Source: a bacterium
GTDB taxonomy: Bacteria > Planctomycetota > UBA1135 > GCA-002686595
Direction of reading: 5' to 3'
Assembly: GCA_024226735.1 (NCBI GenBank)
Contig: JAAELL010000219.1
Span: 1 to 32,394 of the forward strand
Length of the DNA stretch: 32,394 nt
Below, piece by piece: positions 7,390 through 15,428 of the stretch. The notes beneath the pieces were generated by a model. It was not told the DNA's origin. It ran no database searches and worked only from the letters and a program-made list of their open reading frames with translations. Within the stretch, counting starts at the first letter, position 1; each line of letters begins with the position of its first letter. The position numbers were made by a program, and so were the translations under genes.

Positions 7390-9196
7390 GCTCTCCCACG
7401 GGCGGAGCCGTGATGACCTGCGGTGCCCTTTGGCCGGGCCAGAGGATCTCGACCGAGTCGACCGCACTGGCGGAGCCGAGCCCGACGTGCAGGATCGGGC
7501 TGCTCTGGGTCAGGTAGCCTTCGGCGCCCCTGACCCAGCGGTGCCACGTCCTGCCGCCTGCCTTGACGGTGACCCGCGCGCCGTAGGCGTTCGGGTTGGC
7601 GCGCGTGCCGCGCAGGAGCAGGCGTAGGCGGTTGCCCGGTGGCGAGTCGTTGCGCAGCAGGTAAGGCTCGTGGTTGAAGTTGTTCACGACGAGGTCCAGA
7701 TCACCGTCGCGATCGAGGTCGGCCGTCGCCGCGGAACGCGAGCTGCGCGCGAAGTCCTTGCCGTCGATTGCTGCACCGGCGAGGACTTCGCCCAGGGCCG
7801 GCGGCTCGATCTTGGAGGCGACTGCCGCGTCACCAAACGTGCCGTCCCCATTGTTCAGCATCAGGCGGTTCGGCCAGTAGGGGAACGGGAAGCCCATGCC
7901 CTGGGCGATGAAGACGTCCTCGAAGCCGTCGTCGTTGAAGTCGCCGGCCGTGATGCCCCACGGCCACCACGTCTCGAGGTTCGCGGGCTTGGAGCGCTCG
8001 GTGAACGTGCCGTCGCCTTCGCCCTGGAAGAAGGTGTTGCCGAACAGCACCCAGCGCGCCTGCGAATCGCTCGGCTCGCTGATGATCTTCCCGCCGCCGG
8101 CCAGGCTCCCGAACGGTGTGTTGAACTTCTCCGTGCGGCGTACCTTGTCGATCTGGTCGTAGTTGATCCACATGTCGGAGTGCATGTCGACGACGTACAG
8201 GTCGGGGTAGGCGTCCCCGTTCGCGTCGAAGAAGGTGGCACCCATCCCGCCCCAGCTCGTGCGTCCGAGCAACTCCTGGGTTTTCTCGCGGAACGTCCCG
8301 TCGCCGTTGTTCAGCCACAGGTGGTTCGCGCCGAACATGTTGGACGTGTAGAAGTCCGGGTCACCGTCGAGGTCGAGGTCGGCGACGGCGACGTCGCCGT
8401 TCCACTCGCTCGAGCGGATGCCGGCTTCGTCGGTTACGTCGGTGAACGTGCCGTTGCCCTCGTTGCGCCACAGGATGTCGGACTCTCCGGGAACGCGGTT
8501 GTCGGGCGTCTTCGCGACTTCGCCGAAGGGTAGGGCGACGCCCGCGAAGAAGTAGTCGGCCTCGTGGCTGATCGTCTCGGTCGTGAAGCCGCCGATGTTG
8601 CAGAGGTAGAGGTCCAGGTCGCCGTCGAGGTCGTAGTCGAACCAGGTCGTCGAGTTGGAGTGCCCCGAATAGCCGACGCCCGCCGTCTCGGTCACGTCCT
8701 CGAAGGTGCCGTCGCCGCGGTTCCTGAAGAGGTGGTTGCCGCCCCGATAGGTCGTGACGTGCAGGTCGACGTCGCCGTCTCCGTCGTAATCGCCGAAGGC
8801 AGCGCCGACGCTCAGCGCGCGGGCGACTCCCACCCCGGCTGCGTCGGTGACGTCCTCGAACTTCATGTCCCCGCGGTTGAGGTACAGGTGGTTCGAACCC
8901 AGGAAATCGAGGAAGTACACGTCCTCGAGCCCGTCGCCGTCGACGTCGGCGATGCACACGCCGCTGCCGTGGTCGTAGGGGTTGACCTGGTAGGTGCTCC
9001 CCGTCTCGCTGTCGAGGAAGTGGTGCATGAACGTGATGCCGGAGCTGGCCAGCACGTCCGTGAAGGTCGGCACTTGCGTGGAGCTGGCGAGCCCCGTTTC
9101 GTTCGAGGCTCCGTCGCCCGTCGGGGAGGGCGCATCGTTGCAGGCGGTGGCCAGCATCACGGCGAGTGCGAGCGCGCCTTCAGTCGGTCTCGTCAT
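7367..9196 (-). CDS. CRTAC1-like lipoprotein with FG-GAP repeats and ASPIC/UnbV C-terminus
   Basis: The product is 609 aa from ATG 9196, which gives a lipoprotein signal ending LATAC (Cys19). Two upstream in-frame ATGs would spoil it. The body has repeated FG-GAP/VCBS blades with Ca-binding Asp loops: ADVDGDGLEDVYF, GDYDGDGDVDLHV, FDYDLDGDLDLYL, ADLDLDGDPDFYT, FDANGDAYPDLYV, GDFNDDGFEDVFI and ADLDRDGDLDLVV, alternating with FRNRGDGTFEDVT units. This predicts a beta-propeller on the outer face of a membrane. The C-terminus (YGARVTVKAGGRTWHRWVRG, HVGLGSASAVDSVEILWPGQ) is the ASPIC/UnbV domain. Family members are thought to bind carbohydrate or protein partners; a precise role is unknown. It overlaps the NosL-like gene by 17 bp, so the two are co-transcribed. 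A second member is encoded at 10819-12498. Confidence 0.88.
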   Translation of the reverse strand: MTRPTEGALALAVMLATACNDAPSPTGDGASNETGLASSTQVPTFTDVLASSGITFMHHFLDSETGSTYQVNPYDHGSGVCIADVDGDGLEDVYFLDFLGSNHLYLNRGDMKFEDVTDAAGVGVARALSVGAAFGDYDGDGDVDLHVTTYRGGNHLFRNRGDGTFEDVTETAGVGYSGHSNSTTWFDYDLDGDLDLYLCNIGGFTTETISHEADYFFAGVALPFGEVAKTPDNRVPGESDILWRNEGNGTFTDVTDEAGIRSSEWNGDVAVADLDLDGDPDFYTSNMFGANHLWLNNGDGTFREKTQELLGRTSWGGMGATFFDANGDAYPDLYVVDMHSDMWINYDQIDKVRRTEKFNTPFGSLAGGGKIISEPSDSQARWVLFGNTFFQGEGDGTFTERSKPANLETWWPWGITAGDFNDDGFEDVFIAQGMGFPFPYWPNRLMLNNGDGTFGDAAVASKIEPPALGEVLAGAAIDGKDFARSSRSAATADLDRDGDLDLVVNNFNHEPYLLRNDSPPGNRLRLLLRGTRANPNAYGARVTVKAGGRTWHRWVRGAEGYLTQSSPILHVGLGSASAVDSVEILWPGQRAPQVITAPPVGELVEITQE

Positions 9197-9635
9197 CTTC
9201 TGCTGCATCAAGGCGTTTGCGGGCAAAGGGGTTGGCGAGCAAGTTCCCACCATACTCAGCCGCGTGTTCGGACGCTTCGGGCCAGTGCTCGAAAACGTGC
9301 GTTCTGTCCTGGCGCGCCGCGACGGTCACGACGCTGCTCTCGACGAAGCTCGCTTTCCCGGCGTCGATCGTCCGGCCGCTGACTTCGTCACGGACGTGCC
9401 AGGCGGCGCCAGCGGGCACCCGTGGCCACTCCGTCGCACAACGGACCCCGCAGAAGCTCTCCCGGACGCTCCCGTCGACCACCAGGTCGACGCGGTAGAT
9501 CGGCTCGATGCGCCCACCGTCGAGGCTGCAGCGCGTGGGCCTACGCTCTTGGACGTGCCAGCGACTGAACACGCCGAGGGCCAGCACCAGGGCGAACCAG
9601 GCGAGGAGCGCGCGGCGGCTCATCGGGCGGCTCAT
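9180..9635 (-). CDS. Membrane-anchored NosL/TRASH-like cysteine protein
   Basis: The product is 151 aa. An uncleaved-looking signal anchor occupies about 9-24 (ALLAWFALVLALGVF). The rest would be periplasmic, with C36 in TRCSLDGG and C62-x3-C66 in SFCGVRCATEW. Cys-x25-Cys-x3-Cys resembles the TRASH/YHS treble-clef pattern (usual spacing about 19-22, then 3) found in heavy-metal trafficking proteins and in NosL, the copper-binding accessory lipoprotein of nitrous oxide reductase. The rest also reads like NosL: WHVRDEVSGRTIDAGKASFVESSVV and RTHVFEHW. It lacks the NosL lipobox and Cys-x-x-Cys-Gly-Met start. It may carry copper or another soft metal; the family link comes from memory of motifs. 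Its ATG overlaps the beta-helix stop as ATGA, and its end overlaps the CRTAC1-like start. Confidence 0.65.
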   Translation of the reverse strand: MSRPMSRRALLAWFALVLALGVFSRWHVQERRPTRCSLDGGRIEPIYRVDLVVDGSVRESFCGVRCATEWPRVPAGAAWHVRDEVSGRTIDAGKASFVESSVVTVAARQDRTHVFEHWPEASEHAAEYGGNLLANPFARKRLDAAEDDETD

Positions 9636-10801
9636 CGGGTGGGGGGCGGCTCGACCGGGCGGTAGCCGACCGCGGAGTAGGCGGGCGAGCGCGGCCTGTA
9701 GTTCTTGTCGAAATCAGGCTCGGGCGCGGCGAGCCGGTTGGCGGCCGGATCGATCGCCGAGCGTACGTCCAGCAGCTCGCCACCGAGGAAGCAGCCACGC
9801 ACGCCGCTGGCGTCGACGATGTCCAGCTCGTAGCGCGGGCCAGGGGAGGTCCCGCCGCCGAGCGTGTTGTGCCAGAAGATCGAATCGACGTACGCGTTCG
9901 CGCTGCCCCGGTCGTCGACGCCGTTCCAGTTGCCGGTGAACGTGCAGCGCTCGACGCGCACCGTCGACAGCGCGAAGACTGTCAGCGCGCCGGAGCCGTG
10001 GCGCGGGTAGGAGTCGTCCTTGTGCGGAGTGATGAAGTCCTCGCCGAGGTTCGACACGTTGCCGACGAACAGGCAGTTCTCGATCACCGCGTAGCTACCT
10101 GGGAGCACGTCGATCGCGGCGCCAGTGATTCGCGCTCGGTTGGCGCGCAGGATGCAGTCGCGAAGCGTCACTTCGCCGAGCTTGAACCCGCGATGCTCGA
10201 TCGAGATACCGCCCGCGCAGGGGCTCGCGTAGTTGTCTTGGATCACGAGTCGCTCGAGCGTCGGGTAGGAGCGCCCGAACACCTTGATCGCGCCGCCGTC
10301 CTCGTAGAAGAACTTCGACTTCGTGAGCTCGGTGATGGGCACGTACGGCTGCACGGGGCCCGGGTCTTCGGAGCGTGTGAGGAAGTGGTTTGCGCCCGTG
10401 ATCTCGAAGCCGCGCAGGGCGGTCGCGCTCGACACGCCGTCGCCGAAGTAGACGACGTGGTTGACGACCGCGGGGTGGCTCTCGGCCTGCGGGTCGGAGA
10501 GCTCGGCGTTCGCGGCGGTCAACACGACACGCCCGTGCGCTTCGAGCTCGATGCCGTCGTGGCGGGCGTGGAACCAGATCGAGGCCTGGCCGGGCCGGGC
10601 GGGGGCGTAGGTGCCGGGGAACACGCGCACCACGCGCCGGCCCTCGCGACCCTTCGCGTCCGCGGCTTGTTCGAGCGCCGCCTGGATGTCCTCGCCCGGA
10701 TGGACTTCCCAGACGCTCTCGGGCGTTGCGCCCGAGCAGCCGAACGCGAGCGCCAGGGCGAGGCACGCGGCGCGTGCGGTTTCGTTCCCGGGTGAGGTCA
10801 T
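9632..10801 (-). CDS. Right-handed beta-helix lipoprotein (NosD/DUF1565-like)
   Basis: The product is 389 aa. The signal ends LAFGC with the lipidated Cys at 22. The start VHPGEDIQAALEQAADAKG and VRVFPGTYAPA is the usual opening of pectate-lyase-like helices: a pseudo-linear list, then the phrase for a generated pattern. The body repeats short strand-turn units (ALRGFEITGANHF, TLERLVIQDNYA, TLRDCILRANRA, VIENCLFVGNVS, VERCTFTGNWNG), the hallmark of a parallel beta-helix. No clear catalytic Asp or His set is visible, so binding or a scaffold is as likely as lyase activity. It is the first gene of a four-gene leftward operon. The start lies only 17 bp from the divergent CRTAC1-like start. Confidence 0.85.
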   Translation of the reverse strand: MTSPGNETARAACLALALAFGCSGATPESVWEVHPGEDIQAALEQAADAKGREGRRVVRVFPGTYAPARPGQASIWFHARHDGIELEAHGRVVLTAANAELSDPQAESHPAVVNHVVYFGDGVSSATALRGFEITGANHFLTRSEDPGPVQPYVPITELTKSKFFYEDGGAIKVFGRSYPTLERLVIQDNYASPCAGGISIEHRGFKLGEVTLRDCILRANRARITGAAIDVLPGSYAVIENCLFVGNVSNLGEDFITPHKDDSYPRHGSGALTVFALSTVRVERCTFTGNWNGVDDRGSANAYVDSIFWHNTLGGGTSPGPRYELDIVDASGVRGCFLGGELLDVRSAIDPAANRLAAPEPDFDKNYRPRSPAYSAVGYRPVEPPPTR

Positions 10802-10818
10802 CGGAAGGTGCGCCGCCT

Positions 10819-12498
10819 ATGATACGGGCCGACATGTCTCGAGCGACGGGGAACACGCTCTTCGCGGGGCTCATCGGAGCGTGGTTCGCCGCGGGTTGCT
10901 CTGACCCCGCCGTGGTCGCGCCGGCGGAGGTCTTCGTCGACGTGACCCAAGAGCGTGGGCTCGGCGCGCGCTATCCGGTGCCGCCCGAGCCGACCCATCT
11001 GATGCCCGACATCATGGCGGCGGGCTGCGCGCTCGTCGATTTCGACGGCGACGGCGACCTCGACGTCTTCGCGGTCGGCGGGCGTGGCCCGGATGGGGAC
11101 GCTGGCGGCAATCGGCTCTTTCGCCAGGAGCCAGGCGGAACGTTCACCGACGTTACGGCCGCGGCCGGAGTTGCTGACACTGGGTTCGGAATGGGCGTCG
11201 CGTGCGGGGACTACGACGGAGACGGCTTCACCGACCTATTCGTCACGGCCTACGGCCCGGACCGGCTCCTGCGCAACCGGGGCGACGGCACGTTCGAGGA
11301 CGTCAGCGCGGCTGCGGGCGTGGGAGACGAGGGGTGGGGGACCTCGGCCGGATTCTTCGATTACGACGCCGACGGCTGGCTCGACCTGTTCGTCGTGCGC
11401 TACGTCGAGCTCGACTCCGAGGAGCCGGACGTCGACGCGGCGGGCCAGCCGGAATACCCCGCGCCCGCGCGTTTCCAGGGGACCACGGACCGGCTCTACC
11501 GCAACGAGGGCGGCCGCTTCCGCGACGTGAGTGAGACGTCCGGCATCGGAGCCGAGCGCGGGCGCGGCCTCGGGGTCCTGCTCGCGGACCTGAACGGGGA
11601 CGCGCGCCCCGACGTCTACGTCGCCAACGACGGCGAGCCCAACTTCGCCTGGGTGCAAGAGGAGCCCGGCGTTTTCGTCGACCGGGCCTCGGCGCTCGGT
11701 CTGGCGGTCAACCTGTTCGGGCAGACCGAGGCGAGCATGGGCGTCGACCGCGGCGACGTCGACGGCGACGGCGTGCCCGACCTCTTCGTGTCCCACCTGG
11801 CGACCGAGACGCACACTCTGTACAAGGGCCAGTCCGGGACGCGCTACCGCGACGCGACGACGCAGTCGCGGCTGGGTCTCATGAGTCAGGGCTACACCGG
11901 GTTCGGCGCCGCGTTCGGGGATTACGACCTCGACGGCGACCTCGACTTGATCTGCGTCAACGGGCGCGTGCTGCACGAGGGGGAGGCGAGTGTGCCGGGT
12001 CTCGATGCGCACTACGCGCCCTACGCCCAGCCCAACCAGCTCTTCCTGGGCGACGGCGCGGGCACGTTCGCGGCCGCGATGGGGTGCGGGGCCCTGTGCG
12101 CCGACGTCGAGGTCAGCCGCGGACTGAGCATCGGCGACGTCGACGGCGACGGGGACCTCGACGCGCTCGTGCGCAACGCGAACGGCACGCTGCGGCTGTA
12201 CCTCAATGCGTCGCCGCCGGCCCCGTGGCTCGTCGTGCGGGCAGTCACGGCGGGCCGGGACGCGCTCGGCGCGCGGGTCGAGGTGCGTGCGGGCAACGCG
12301 ATCTTCAGGCGCGACGTGGTGGCCACCAAGAGCTACATGTCCAGCAGTGATCCGCGGGCCCATTTCGGCCTTGCTGGCCTCGGATCCATCGATTCGATTC
12401 GGGTACACTGGCCCGGCGGCCCGACCGAGACCTTCGAGGGCGGCCCGGCGAACCGCGTTCGGGTGCTGGTCGAGGGCGAGGGCCGGACAGAACGATGA
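10819..12498 (+). CDS. CRTAC1-like lipoprotein with FG-GAP repeats and ASPIC/UnbV C-terminus (second copy)
   Basis: The product is 559 aa from ATG 10819, or 554 aa from ATG 10834; both keep the lipoprotein signal LFAGLIGAWFAAGC. GGAAGG at 10803 favours the upstream start. The blades are VDFDGDGDLDVFA, GDYDGDGFTDLFV, FDYDADGWLDLFV, ADLNGDARPDVYV, GDVDGDGVPDLFV, GDYDLDGDLDLIC and GDVDGDGDLDALV. The C-terminus (LGARVEVRAGNAIFRRDVV, HFGLAGLGSIDSIRVHWPGG) is the ASPIC/UnbV domain. It is similar in plan to the product of 7367-9196 but not a close copy. The stop codon overlaps the start of the TPR gene as ATGA, so CRTAC1 and TPR are coupled, a pairing also known elsewhere in planctomycetes as I recall. 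It is probably displayed on the cell surface or in the periplasm. Confidence 0.88.
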   Translation: MIRADMSRATGNTLFAGLIGAWFAAGCSDPAVVAPAEVFVDVTQERGLGARYPVPPEPTHLMPDIMAAGCALVDFDGDGDLDVFAVGGRGPDGDAGGNRLFRQEPGGTFTDVTAAAGVADTGFGMGVACGDYDGDGFTDLFVTAYGPDRLLRNRGDGTFEDVSAAAGVGDEGWGTSAGFFDYDADGWLDLFVVRYVELDSEEPDVDAAGQPEYPAPARFQGTTDRLYRNEGGRFRDVSETSGIGAERGRGLGVLLADLNGDARPDVYVANDGEPNFAWVQEEPGVFVDRASALGLAVNLFGQTEASMGVDRGDVDGDGVPDLFVSHLATETHTLYKGQSGTRYRDATTQSRLGLMSQGYTGFGAAFGDYDLDGDLDLICVNGRVLHEGEASVPGLDAHYAPYAQPNQLFLGDGAGTFAAAMGCGALCADVEVSRGLSIGDVDGDGDLDALVRNANGTLRLYLNASPPAPWLVVRAVTAGRDALGARVEVRAGNAIFRRDVVATKSYMSSSDPRAHFGLAGLGSIDSIRVHWPGGPTETFEGGPANRVRVLVEGEGRTER

Positions 12499-14306
12499 AA
12501 CAACGTCTCGCCTTGACCCGGAACCCGTTGGTACTCCTGCTGGCGACGAGCTTTGCCGTCTCACTCGCCATCTCGCTGCCCGGCTGCTCGAACGACACAG
12601 GGGGCTCGGGCGTGGACGCCGCGAGCGGTCCGCCCTCGCCCGACTACGACGCGCTCGAGCCGCCGCTCGCCAAGCGTCTGCGCGAGCGCACCGCGATCGT
12701 CGAGGCCGATCCGACCTTCGGCGAGAGCTGGGGCAGCCTCGGCGTCGCCTACCAGGTGCACGACCTGTTCGACGAAGCGACCCAGTGCTTCGAGAAAGCC
12801 GAGGAGCTCGACCCCGACGAGTTCCGCTGGCCGTACTTCCTCGGAGTCGCCAAGCAGCTCGGCGACCGCGCGGCCGCGCTCCAACACTTTCGGCGCGCCA
12901 CCGAGCTGAATGGCGAGCACGCCCCGCTGCACTACTTCGTCGGCAACTCGCAGCTGCAGAGCGAGGACTGGGCCGCCGCCGACGCCGCCTTCGCACGGGC
13001 GCTCGAGATCGAGCCGAAGCTGATCGTCGCGCACCTGGGCCGCGCGAAGGTCGCGCTCGCCGGGTCCGACGGGGAGAAGGCGCTCGAGCACCTGCGCAGC
13101 GCGCAGGGGCTGGGACCCCAGGCCAACGAGATCGTCGGTCTGTTCGAGCAGGCCTACCGGCTCGTCGGCGACGAGGAGGAAGCCGACCACCAGGCGGAGC
13201 TCATCTCGGGCATGACCCGCCTCGAGCCCGTCGTCGACCCGTTGTGGTTCAACCTCCAGCTCGCCGAGGGCGTCACGGTGCGCCGCCGCCGCCTCAAGAG
13301 CGACCACCTGCTCGACCACGGCGACCGCGAGGGCGCCATCGTGATCTGGGAAGAGGCGATTCGCGAGGACCCCGACAACTTCGACGTGCACCTTCAGGTG
13401 GGGCACGTCCTGTCGAAGGCCGGGCGCTTCGACCTCGCGTTCCAGAGCTACGGGCGCGCGATCAAGATCAAGGACGACGCCCACGCGCACCTCGGCGCCG
13501 GCAACGCGCTCCTCTCGGGGGGCAAGGTCGACATCGCCATCCGCGCGTTCCGCAAGGCGCTGGACCTCGATCCCGCGCTGCACGCGGCGCGGCTCAACCT
13601 CGGCTTCGTGCTCTTGACCGAGGGCAACGCCGAAGAGGGGCTGCCGCTGATCCAAGAGGCCTGCCGTGGGCTCCCGGACGAGCCCGACGCGCACTTCAAC
13701 CTCGCTCAGGCCTACCGCACCGCGAATCGCACGGACGAAGCGATGCGCGAGTACCAGGTCGTGATCGACATCGATGGACACCACGTCCAGGGGCGGATGG
13801 CGTTCGGCGACGCTCTGCTCGAGCTCGATCGGCCGGACGAGGCGATCGAGCACTTCGAGGAGGCGCTGCACGGCAACCCGCTGATGCCCAAGTCCTACGA
13901 CAAGCTGGCGCAGGCGCTGCACGGCGCCGGCCGGCACGCCGACGAGCTGGCGTCGATCGAGACGGGGCTCGCAAGCCTCGCGAACGAGCTCGTCCTGCGC
14001 CGGCGCCTCGCCTGGACCCTCGCGACCTGTCCGGACGACGCGGTGCGCGACGGCGCGCGCGCCGTCGAGATCGCGACCAAGCTATGCGAGGACTCCCAGT
14101 TCAAGGCGCCGAGCGCCTTGCACACCCTCGCCGTCAGTCTGGCCGAGGCCGGCGACTTCGCGGCAGCGACGAAGCGTATCGAAGAGGCGATCGCGCTCGT
14201 GCAGGCGCGGCAGCCGCTGACGCCCCAGCTCGAGATGCACCTCGTAGAGCTGGGCAACGCGCTGGACTCGTTCAGCAACTCCAAGCCGCACCGTCACCCG
14301 GAGTAG
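12495..14306 (+). CDS. TPR-repeat lipoprotein
   Basis: The product is 603 aa. The signal ends ISLPGC (Cys31), so it is a lipoprotein. About ten tetratricopeptide repeats follow, for example WGSLGVAYQVHDLFDEATQC, LHYFVGNSQLQSEDWAAADA, VHLQVGHVLSKAGRFDLAFQ, AHLGAGNALLSGGKVDIAIR, AHFNLAQAYRTANRTDEAMR and GRMAFGDALLELDRPDEAIE. The tail LRRRLAWTLATCPDDAVRDG with HTLAVSLAEAGDFAAA is a version of the last repeats seen in planctomycete TPR proteins. Repeats of this sort form a superhelix that binds partner proteins. The ATGA overlap with the CRTAC1-like gene suggests the two lipoproteins act as a pair. No enzymatic domain is visible. Confidence 0.9.
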   Translation: MKQRLALTRNPLVLLLATSFAVSLAISLPGCSNDTGGSGVDAASGPPSPDYDALEPPLAKRLRERTAIVEADPTFGESWGSLGVAYQVHDLFDEATQCFEKAEELDPDEFRWPYFLGVAKQLGDRAAALQHFRRATELNGEHAPLHYFVGNSQLQSEDWAAADAAFARALEIEPKLIVAHLGRAKVALAGSDGEKALEHLRSAQGLGPQANEIVGLFEQAYRLVGDEEEADHQAELISGMTRLEPVVDPLWFNLQLAEGVTVRRRRLKSDHLLDHGDREGAIVIWEEAIREDPDNFDVHLQVGHVLSKAGRFDLAFQSYGRAIKIKDDAHAHLGAGNALLSGGKVDIAIRAFRKALDLDPALHAARLNLGFVLLTEGNAEEGLPLIQEACRGLPDEPDAHFNLAQAYRTANRTDEAMREYQVVIDIDGHHVQGRMAFGDALLELDRPDEAIEHFEEALHGNPLMPKSYDKLAQALHGAGRHADELASIETGLASLANELVLRRRLAWTLATCPDDAVRDGARAVEIATKLCEDSQFKAPSALHTLAVSLAEAGDFAAATKRIEEAIALVQARQPLTPQLEMHLVELGNALDSFSNSKPHRHPE

Positions 14307-14458
14307 GCGCGCGGACCGGTAAGAACGGGAGCTTGGCGGCTACGTTCTTCGCCAGGACGGGATCGGTTTCGGTGGACGCGCTCTTGAGGCTGGACCTCCG
14401 CTCCAGCGTCCTGCGTCGATGAGACCGATGCCATCGTGCGCGTCGGAGAGGCCGAGTC

Positions 14459-14773
14459 GCGGACGACTTCACGCTGACGGTCGCGGACGTGCCGGCGGGC
14501 CAGCTCGGCTACTTCCTCGTCGGGCGCACCGAGGGCTTCGCGATGCCGTTCGGCTCGGAGGGCTTTCTGTGTCTCATGGGCAACATCGGGCGCTTGCGCG
14601 GAGTGGAGCAGGTCGTCCAGGGCCCGGCGGAGAGCGCGCTGGTCGACCTGACCGCGCCGCCGGTCCATCCGCCGGAGGCGGTCATGAGCGGTGACACGTG
14701 GAACTTCCAGTGCTGGTACCGCGACGGGACGACGAGCAGTTTCAGCGACGGGCTGCGGGTGTTGTTCGACTGA
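14459..14773 (+). pseudogene. C-terminal remnant of a secreted planctomycete-type protein
   Basis: From about 14459 the frame reads ADDFTLTVADVPAGQLGYFL and goes on through GSEGFLCLMGNIGR, GDTWNFQCWYRD and FSDGLRVLF to a stop at 14771. This is the usual last domain of large secreted proteins in this group of planctomycetes, as I recall it (F-L-C-L-x-G-x-I-G-R, T-W-N-F-Q-x-W-x-R-D). Upstream the same frame turns to Arg-rich nonsense and meets a stop at 14420, so the N-terminal bulk is missing. A GTG at 14489 could start a 94-aa peptide, but it has no signal peptide. The surrounding gap 14307-14458 and 14774-14887 shows no gene; a weak GGGG/CCCC hairpin near 14816-14832 may be a terminator. Confidence 0.65.
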
Positions 14774-14887
14774 AATGAGCGTTCGCACCGATTGCCTGCA
14801 GCTTCGTTTCGCGCGGGGAGCCGGTAACCCCGCCGCCGACCGCGCTACGAGCTACGCTCGCCCTGACGCGCGGACGTGGGAACTCTG

Positions 14888-15415
14888 TCAGCGTATCTTC
14901 TCGCCCGCCTCCCACGTCTCCGTCCCCTGTCGCTCGCCGTCCGCGCCCCAGAACGTCACGACGCCGTCCTTCTTGCCGTCGACGTACGTCGCCTCGCTGC
15001 GCGTGCGTCCGTTCGGCCAGTACCAGCGCCACGCCCCGGTGCGCAGGCCACCCGCGTAGCTGCCCTCTTCCTGCTTCTCGCCCCCCGGGTGCAGGATCGT
15101 CCAGGCACCGTGGCGCAGCCCGTCGACGTACTCGCCGGTGCCCGTCGCTCCGTCCTCGTAGACCTCGCGCCACATGCCGCTCTCCACTCCGAGCACGTAG
15201 CCACCGCGCCGGACGACCTTGCCGCCTTCGTCGTGGAAGACGAACAGGCCGTCCTTGACCCAGCGTCCGCCCTTGCGCAGCTCCTCGCCCTCGACGCGTA
15301 GTCCGCCCGCCGGCCAGCGTTCGATCAAGGGGCGACGCTTGGGCTCGCTGCTCCCACCGGAACAGCCGCACGAGCAAGCGACCAGAAGCAGTGCGACGAG
15401 CGTGCGGCGCGACAT
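14888..15415 (-). CDS. MORN-repeat lipoprotein
   Basis: The product is 175 aa. The signal MSRRTLVALLLVACSCGC gives a lipid-anchored Cys at 16 or 18. Five or more MORN-like units follow: GRWVKDGLFVFHDEGGKVV, GGYVLGVESGMWREVYEDGA, GEYVDGLRHGAWTILHPGGE, GSYAGGLRTGAWRWYWPNGR and ATYVDGKKDGVVTFWGADGE. This resembles the YwqK-type beta-hairpin repeat proteins labelled toxin-antitoxin in databases, although nothing here supports a toxin role. It lies 13 bp downstream of the amidase/PGRP gene on the same strand, so the two form an operon and may both act at the cell wall. Confidence 0.82.
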   Translation of the reverse strand: MSRRTLVALLLVACSCGCSGGSSEPKRRPLIERWPAGGLRVEGEELRKGGRWVKDGLFVFHDEGGKVVRRGGYVLGVESGMWREVYEDGATGTGEYVDGLRHGAWTILHPGGEKQEEGSYAGGLRTGAWRWYWPNGRTRSEATYVDGKKDGVVTFWGADGERQGTETWEAGEKIR

Positions 15416-15428
15416 ACCGGAACCGCCG

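Noticed and set aside
11236..12996. 586-aa minus-strand frame
   Set aside because: Low-complexity Arg/Ala/Val composition, antisense to the CRTAC1-like and TPR genes, whose domains are clear.
12206..14422. 738-aa plus-strand frame overlapping the TPR gene
   Set aside because: Shifted frame of the TPR gene with Arg-rich nonsense; the TPR frame has a lipobox and repeats.
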